Part shown: in pieces, positions 59,090 through 64,000 of the stretch
Layout: each line of letters opens with the position of its first letter
How positions within the stretch are numbered: position 1 is the stretch's first letter
From: Coriobacterium glomerans PW2
Lineage (GTDB): Bacteria; Actinomycetota; Coriobacteriia; Coriobacteriales; Coriobacteriaceae
NCBI RefSeq assembly: GCF_000195315.1
Contig: NC_015389.1
Coordinates: 2,046,001 to 2,110,000, forward strand
Length of the DNA stretch: 64,000 nt
Direction: 5' to 3'
The notes under the pieces: model-generated
What the model was told of the DNA's origin: nothing
Databases searched by the model: none
Seen by the model: only the letters and a program-made list of their open reading frames with translations
Made by a program: the position numbers and the translations under genes

Positions 59090-59295
59090 CTGGACTCCGC
59101 ATCCATGTACCGATATAGTCATCGGCGAGGCCCCGCACGGAGCGCTGCGCCCATACATTCTCGCAAGTATACCGCGATTCCATGATATCTGCAGCTATCG
59201 AGCAGAGCGGCGGCAAGTCTGACTGTTATATACCCTCTATCTCCATATCGATTGGAACGACAGGTCGGCTGCTGCTGGGAGAGCCCCCGAGACGA

Positions 59296-62229
59296 CTAGC
59301 CGCGCCGGTGCTCATGCGAGCGCCTCCAGAGCTTCAGGAACCTGCCCATCTGCGCGGTCTCGATGCGCTGATAGGAACTGTTCGGAAGAGAGTGCAGGAA
59401 CTTCTTTCCGTAGCCCTTCGTCATGAGACGAGAATCAGCCAAGACGAGCACCCCCCTGTCGGACGAGGAGCGGATGAGCCGACCGGCAGCCTGCTTGATC
59501 TCCAAGACGGCATCGGGCAACGCATATTTCGCCCAGGCTCGATCCTCGCGCAGGCTCCGCTCGCAGGACAGCGGATCCGTGGGACTCGTGAACGGAAGCT
59601 TCGGGATCACCACGCAGCGCAGGGTTTCACCCGAGGCGTCGAAACCCTCCCAGAACGCCTTGAGGGCGAAAAGCGAGGACTCCGTCTTTTGAACGAATCT
59701 ATCGCGGAGCTGCTTGCCGGGCGCGCCGCGCAGCTGGCAGCCGAGCTCCAGACCCGCACGAGCCAGACGCGGCTCCACGCGTTCGAACAGCGTCTCCATA
59801 TCGCGCCTGTTCGTGAATAGGGTGAGCGTGGAGCCTCCCATGGCCATGTGCACATCGCACAGTATGTTCTCCAGCGCGTCGATGTAGGCGTCCCGATCTC
59901 GGGGATCTGGCATGTCTGCCGCCACGACGACCGCCATGTTCTCGTCGAAGTCGTAGCTCGATTCCAAATGGAGATCGCGATGCGCGTCGGCGCCCAGACG
60001 ATCCAGACCGACTTGATGATCGAAATGCTTGAAAGATCCAGATACGGAGATGGTCGCCGAAGTGAAGATCGCGGTGTGCACCTCGGGCAGCCACTGCTCG
60101 GCGAGGGCTTCACCGATGTCGATGCGCTCTGCGACGAGCTCCTCCCCTCCCGCTTTGGACCTTCGATTGATGCGGATGGAATAGACGAACCGATCGTCCT
60201 GACCGCAGACGATAAGATCAATCGCAGCCGCCAGATCCTTGAGCCTGCGCGCGCCGTCAGCGACCTCGATGAGGCCTTCGCCGGTCTCATCTGCCGTCGC
60301 CTCCGTCAGCGCGACGAGATCGCGCGCCGCATCGCGGACGGCATCGCGCGCCGCGCGCCCGAAGCGGTCGAGTCTCTTCCAAGCATCCGAGGCGCGCAGC
60401 TCCGGGCCGATCCAGAGCACGGATCTGTCAAAGCCCCCCGTCCGGCTCGATGAGGCCGCGTCGCGAACCGCATCGAACATCTCCGCCATCGCTGCTCCCG
60501 CACGGCAGACATGCGCCGCCGCCTTCGCTGCGAGACCCATATGAAGCGTGGCCGCTTCCGATGAGGCCGCGTCGCGAATGAGACGACCGAGAACCCCCAC
60601 CCGCTCGTCGCCGAGCCGCTCGAAGACGGATCGGGTTTCGTCCGCCGAAACACTCACCGCCCATTGACGTCGCGCCTCGCCCTCGATCGAATGTGCCTCA
60701 TCGATCACCCAATGCCTGATCGGCGGCAAGATCTTGCCCTCCGCCGCGACATTGCGAAACAAAAGCGAATGATTGGTCACAACGATATCCGCTCGCGCGG
60801 CGCGGCGGCGGGCGCCGTGCACCAGGCATTTGTCCGGAAAGAACGGGCACAGACGCCGCGCGCACTCGCGCGATGCGCACGTGAGATCGCTTCGACTCAC
60901 GCTTCTCCAGCGAATTCCCAAAGAATCGAGATCACCGGCGGGTGCCTGGCACACATGGGCATAGATGACCGCCACCGCCGTCAGGGTATCGGCAGGATCG
61001 CGACGGGTCTTGATCTCCGCCGATCCTCTGCTCATCGCCTCGAGCTTGCGCAGGCACGGATAGTGATCGGAGCCCTTGAGAGCGCAGAAGGAGAGGCCGC
61101 CGTCCAGCTCGGCGGCCAACTTCGGAAGCTCGTGGAACATAAGCTGGTCTGCAAGGTTGTTCGACTTCGTCGCCACCCCGATGGTAATGCGATTGCGCTT
61201 CGCCGCCTCCGCCGCCGGAATGAGATAGGCGATGGATTTGCCCACGCCGGTGCCCGCCTCGATCACACGATGCGTCGAGGTTTCAAGTGCGTCCCTGACG
61301 CTCAGGGCCATCTCCGTCTGCTCGGGTCGCGGCTCGAAAGACGGATACATCCGGTCTACCAGACTTCCCGGGCAGAACATGGAAGCGATCTCCGAGCGCG
61401 CCGGCAGATCCAGGGCAGGCAGCTCGTCGGCATCAACATGGTCTCGAGATGCGTCATCGCGCAGAACATCGGAGCGCGACTGAGCGAGCGAGAAGTGCTC
61501 ACCGGGGTTCTCGCTGGCGATATGGGAGAAGATCGGCCGATAGCTCCATGCGACATCGGGGTGCATGTCCGCAAGACGGCGAAGCAGGCCTGCGGGCAGG
61601 TCGGCCAGGGCGCACAGCAGGATCCTCCAGACCCCGCAGAGCGCGCGGACATCATCTCCGGCGCGATGCGATACGTCGGCGCATCCAAACGTCTCGGCAA
61701 GAGATGACAGGCGGTGCGATGCGAGCCGCGGCAGGGCGATGCGCGAGAGCGCGAGCGAATCGATCCAGATATCGCTCGCATCCGAGCCCCCGGGGACCGC
61801 TTCTATGAACGCGCGATCGAACGCCGCGTTATGGGCGATCACGGGCCGTCCTCCCACGAAGCGGGCCAGATCCCTGACAGCTTGGGTCGCCGGGGGAGCG
61901 TCGCGGACATCAGCGTCGCGGATACCGGTGAGCTCGACGATCTCGGCGGGAATGGGCTTCGAGGGGCGCACGAACGTCTCGAAGCGCTCTGTCACCTCTC
62001 GACCGGACAGGACCGCAGCCGATATCTCTATCAGCTCGTCATCTTGGCGAGACAGACCGGTGGTCTCGGTATCGAGCACGACAACGTCCTGCTCGATGAG
62101 ACCGAACGTGCGCGTGCGAGCTCTATCCGGAAGACTCTGGTAGGCCTCGATGACGGCCGACGGGGTCCCCGGGAGCACCGCCCGGGCGATTCTGGAGGCA
62201 AGTCGCGAGGACGACGCGGACGATATCAT
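59296..62229 (-). CDS. DinG-family helicase with N-terminal DnaQ-like exonuclease domain
   Basis: 977 residues. The N-terminal DEDDh exonuclease domain (about 45-210) has DVVVLDTETTGLSRQ, PVIAHNAAFDRAF and SHRAGDDVRALCGV. The helicase follows: Walker A EAGTGVGKSIAYLIP, Fe-S cysteines YPCLRK and DLTCASRECARRLCPFFPDKC, the DEAH box VIDEAHSIEG, SATISVSGSF, and motif VI QAAGRLIRSSSDRG. This is the DinG layout of Firmicutes, where the exonuclease domain is retained. It probably unwinds DNA structures during repair. The ATG at 62229 overlaps the ddl stop as ATGA, so the two are translated together. Confidence 0.92.
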   Translation of the reverse strand: MISSASSSRLASRIARAVLPGTPSAVIEAYQSLPDRARTRTFGLIEQDVVVLDTETTGLSRQDDELIEISAAVLSGREVTERFETFVRPSKPIPAEIVELTGIRDADVRDAPPATQAVRDLARFVGGRPVIAHNAAFDRAFIEAVPGGSDASDIWIDSLALSRIALPRLASHRLSSLAETFGCADVSHRAGDDVRALCGVWRILLCALADLPAGLLRRLADMHPDVAWSYRPIFSHIASENPGEHFSLAQSRSDVLRDDASRDHVDADELPALDLPARSEIASMFCPGSLVDRMYPSFEPRPEQTEMALSVRDALETSTHRVIEAGTGVGKSIAYLIPAAEAAKRNRITIGVATKSNNLADQLMFHELPKLAAELDGGLSFCALKGSDHYPCLRKLEAMSRGSAEIKTRRDPADTLTAVAVIYAHVCQAPAGDLDSLGIRWRSVSRSDLTCASRECARRLCPFFPDKCLVHGARRRAARADIVVTNHSLLFRNVAAEGKILPPIRHWVIDEAHSIEGEARRQWAVSVSADETRSVFERLGDERVGVLGRLIRDAASSEAATLHMGLAAKAAAHVCRAGAAMAEMFDAVRDAASSSRTGGFDRSVLWIGPELRASDAWKRLDRFGRAARDAVRDAARDLVALTEATADETGEGLIEVADGARRLKDLAAAIDLIVCGQDDRFVYSIRINRRSKAGGEELVAERIDIGEALAEQWLPEVHTAIFTSATISVSGSFKHFDHQVGLDRLGADAHRDLHLESSYDFDENMAVVVAADMPDPRDRDAYIDALENILCDVHMAMGGSTLTLFTNRRDMETLFERVEPRLARAGLELGCQLRGAPGKQLRDRFVQKTESSLFALKAFWEGFDASGETLRCVVIPKLPFTSPTDPLSCERSLREDRAWAKYALPDAVLEIKQAAGRLIRSSSDRGVLVLADSRLMTKGYGKKFLHSLPNSSYQRIETAQMGRFLKLWRRSHEHRRG

Positions 62230-63182
62230 GCGCGAACTCGTTGTAGCGCGAGCATGATCATCTCGTCACAGGCCTCCGCGAACGTCCGCCCGCAATGCCG
62301 GATCTCGTCGGGAAACAGCGACGCCTCGGTCATGCCGGGTATGGTATTGGTCTCGAGTATCACCGGCCCCTCCTCTGTCACGATGAAGTCGCTGCGGGAG
62401 AATCCGTAGCAGCCCAGCGCTCGATGAGCTCCAAGCGCGAGGGCGCCCGCGGTCTCGCAGATTCCGGTCGGCAACCGGGCCGGGATGCGATGCACGAGCG
62501 CGGGATCGATATATTTGACCTCTTTGTTGTAGAAGTCGGTGCCCTCCTGCCCCATGATTTCGACCACCGGCAGCGCTTTTGCATCGCGACCACCGAGAAC
62601 GCCGACGCTGATCTCGGTACCGATCAAGCGCTGCTCGATCAGCACCTTGTCACTCGATTCGAAGGCCCTCTCGACGGCCTTCGGCAACTCGCTCGGATGA
62701 CGGATGAGGGAGACACCCAGACTGGAACCGTTCATCGCCGGTTTCACAAAGCACTCTTTTCCGAGCTCGGCAACCAGACTATCGGGATTCAGCTCATCTC
62801 CACGACAAAGAGTGACCCCTCGTGCCACAGGGATGCCCGCATGCTCGAAGATAATCTTCGACACGTCTTTGTCCGCTGCGCAAGCGCTCGCGCGGACACC
62901 TGAGCCAGTGTAGGGTATATGCAGATAGTCAAGGACTCCCTGAATTGTTCCGTCTTCTCCGCCCGCGCCGTGCAGGGCAATGAACACCGCATCGAATGAT
63001 GCCGATTCAATCTCTTTTAAAAACCCACTATCGGCCGGATCCAACGTCTCAACCCTGCCGTAACCTGCCTGTTTCAGAGCTCGACAGACGCTTTCACCCG
63101 ACGCGAATGATATCTCGCGCTCCGGTGATGTGCCTCCGGCAAGTACCGCTATGCTCATGGACTCTCGACGACTTATCGGCAT
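62226..63182 (-). CDS. ddl: D-alanine--D-alanine ligase
   Basis: 318 residues from the ATG at 63182, with GGGAGG nine bases upstream; a later ATG at 63158 has a weaker site. IAVLAGGTSPEREISFASGESV, ALHGAGGEDGTIQGVLDYL and IPYTGSGVRASACAADKDVSK are Ddl marks. The ATP-grasp core follows (CFVKPAMNGSSLGVSLIRH), then LEQRLIGTEISVGVLGG-type strands and ILETNTIPGMTEASLFP. It makes the D-Ala-D-Ala dipeptide for peptidoglycan. The substrate-pocket residues look normal for D-Ala. It is divergent from rlmN. Confidence 0.95.
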   Translation of the reverse strand: MPISRRESMSIAVLAGGTSPEREISFASGESVCRALKQAGYGRVETLDPADSGFLKEIESASFDAVFIALHGAGGEDGTIQGVLDYLHIPYTGSGVRASACAADKDVSKIIFEHAGIPVARGVTLCRGDELNPDSLVAELGKECFVKPAMNGSSLGVSLIRHPSELPKAVERAFESSDKVLIEQRLIGTEISVGVLGGRDAKALPVVEIMGQEGTDFYNKEVKYIDPALVHRIPARLPTGICETAGALALGAHRALGCYGFSRSDFIVTEEGPVILETNTIPGMTEASLFPDEIRHCGRTFAEACDEMIMLALQRVRA

Positions 63183-63285
63183 GCGATGATTCCTCCCGCC
63201 TTCTTTCAATCTCGTGTGCGCTGCTGCCCACGCTATCCTATTGTATAGATATACGCGAGCGTTCCGGTTATCCGAAAGGTGCATG

Positions 63286-64000
63286 ATGGAACAAACAAAT
63301 CAGATGAGGGACATACGCTCTCTCAGCGATGACGATATCCGCTCAGCTGTTGCCCAGCTTGATCAGCCGATGTTTCGCGCCACTCAGGTTCTGGAGTGGC
63401 TTCACAAGAAGAATGCTTCGTCATTCGATGAGATGACGAACTTGCCGAAATCGTTTCGCACGCAACTGGCCGAACGGTTCTCTTTCGCGGTCCCGCGTCA
63501 GATCGCACAACAGATTTCACGCGACAGAACCCGCAAGTACCTCCTTGAGTTTTCAGATGGCGTCTCGGTCGAAGCGGTGGGCATCCCGGGAAGAGGCAAA
63601 CTGACGGCTTGCATCTCGACACAGGCGGGATGCGGTATGCGCTGCGCGTTTTGCGCCACCGGACTGGCCGGTCTCGCCCGCTCCTGCACGGCGCGCGAGA
63701 TGGTCGACCAGGTTCTTCATATCGCTCGCGACTTCAACGAGCGAGTGACCAGTGTCGTCTTCATGGGTCAAGGCGAACCCTTTGCCAACTTCGACGAGAC
63801 CGTACGAGCCCTGCGCACGCTGAACGATCCTCGGGGACTCAAGATAGGCGCACGCCATCTCACTGTTTCAACGTGCGGCATCATTCCGGGAATTCGGGCC
63901 TTTGCAAAGCTTCCCGAACAGTTCACACTCGCGATCTCGCTTCATTCGGCCTCTCAGCAGACACGCAACCAACTTATGCCCGGCGTGAAGAAATACACGC
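63286..64000 (+). CDS. rlmN: 23S rRNA (adenine2503-C2)-methyltransferase, 3' end beyond window
   Basis: About 238 residues are visible, to the window edge. AAAGG lies six bases before the ATG at 63286; an ATG three bases earlier is also in frame. The N-terminal helix-hairpin part includes FRATQVLEWLHKKNASSFDEMTNLPKSFR. The radical-SAM cluster motif is CGMRCAFCATG, followed by VVFMGQGEPFANFD and TVSTCGIIPGIR. It methylates A2503 in 23S rRNA and probably A37 of some tRNAs. Homologous to RlmN over its visible length. Confidence 0.95.
   Translation, partial: MEQTNQMRDIRSLSDDDIRSAVAQLDQPMFRATQVLEWLHKKNASSFDEMTNLPKSFRTQLAERFSFAVPRQIAQQISRDRTRKYLLEFSDGVSVEAVGIPGRGKLTACISTQAGCGMRCAFCATGLAGLARSCTAREMVDQVLHIARDFNERVTSVVFMGQGEPFANFDETVRALRTLNDPRGLKIGARHLTVSTCGIIPGIRAFAKLPEQFTLAISLHSASQQTRNQLMPGVKKYT

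Overview
The window looks like chromosomal DNA of a GC-rich, Gram-positive anaerobe of the class Coriobacteriia (Collinsella or Coriobacterium type). This is inferred from overall gene content, strong AGGAGG-type ribosome binding sites, and the block rpsF-ssb-rpsR-DUF2232-rplI next to dnaB. LPXTG anchoring with class B sortases, a putative Tat-type lipoprotein and an NfnAB/GltA-type flavoprotein pair fit the same picture. No rRNA operon, prophage, CRISPR array or transposase is visible.

Layout. 1-1.6 kb: a flavoprotein pair (first gene cut by the window edge) closed by two hairpins. 1.8-5.7 kb: a polar amino-acid ABC transporter operon ending in a cytidylate-kinase-like gene. 6-7.8 kb: a parvulin foldase and YqeY. 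7.9-11.5 kb: purF-purM-purN. 11.7-18.1 kb: an AT-richer carbohydrate island with GH3 and PTS EIIC genes on the minus strand, divergent from a ROK repressor and GH29 alpha-L-fucosidase. A ROK sugar kinase, galK and galT follow up to 22.2 kb. 22.3-25 kb: a CmpB-like membrane protein, a class B sortase and purE. 25-29.9 kb: carAB with a likely PyrR-binding hairpin directly at the carA ribosome binding site. 30-35.2 kb: pyridoxamine kinase, an ABC exporter operon whose last gene is broken and carries a palindromic element, and a NUDIX hydrolase. 35.3-39.4 kb: purD, purA and dnaB, with a cluster of DnaA boxes upstream of dnaB. 40-43 kb: the ribosomal protein/ssb operon. 44.6-49.6 kb: four tRNA genes, a UPF0126 membrane protein, typA and a J-domain protein. 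49.9-55 kb: a 1446-residue wall-anchored protein (NlpC/P60-like domain, Cna-B modules, LPQTG) translationally coupled to its own sortase. 55-64 kb: a thioredoxin-fold protein, an M28-like membrane peptidase with a very large low-complexity insert, a DinG-type helicase with an exonuclease domain, ddl and a partial rlmN.

How it fits together. Much of the window is nucleotide synthesis (purA, D, E, F, M, N and carAB). The carbohydrate genes suggest use of host or plant glycans: fucose removal, beta-glucoside uptake and cleavage, and galactose entry by the Leloir route. The most distinctive accessory unit is the NlpC/P60-Cna-B surface protein with its dedicated sortase, whose ribosome binding site lies inside a hairpin. 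The M28-like protein with a substituted metal-ligand position is the most unusual single gene. Start sites were chosen from visible ribosome binding sites and are inferences.
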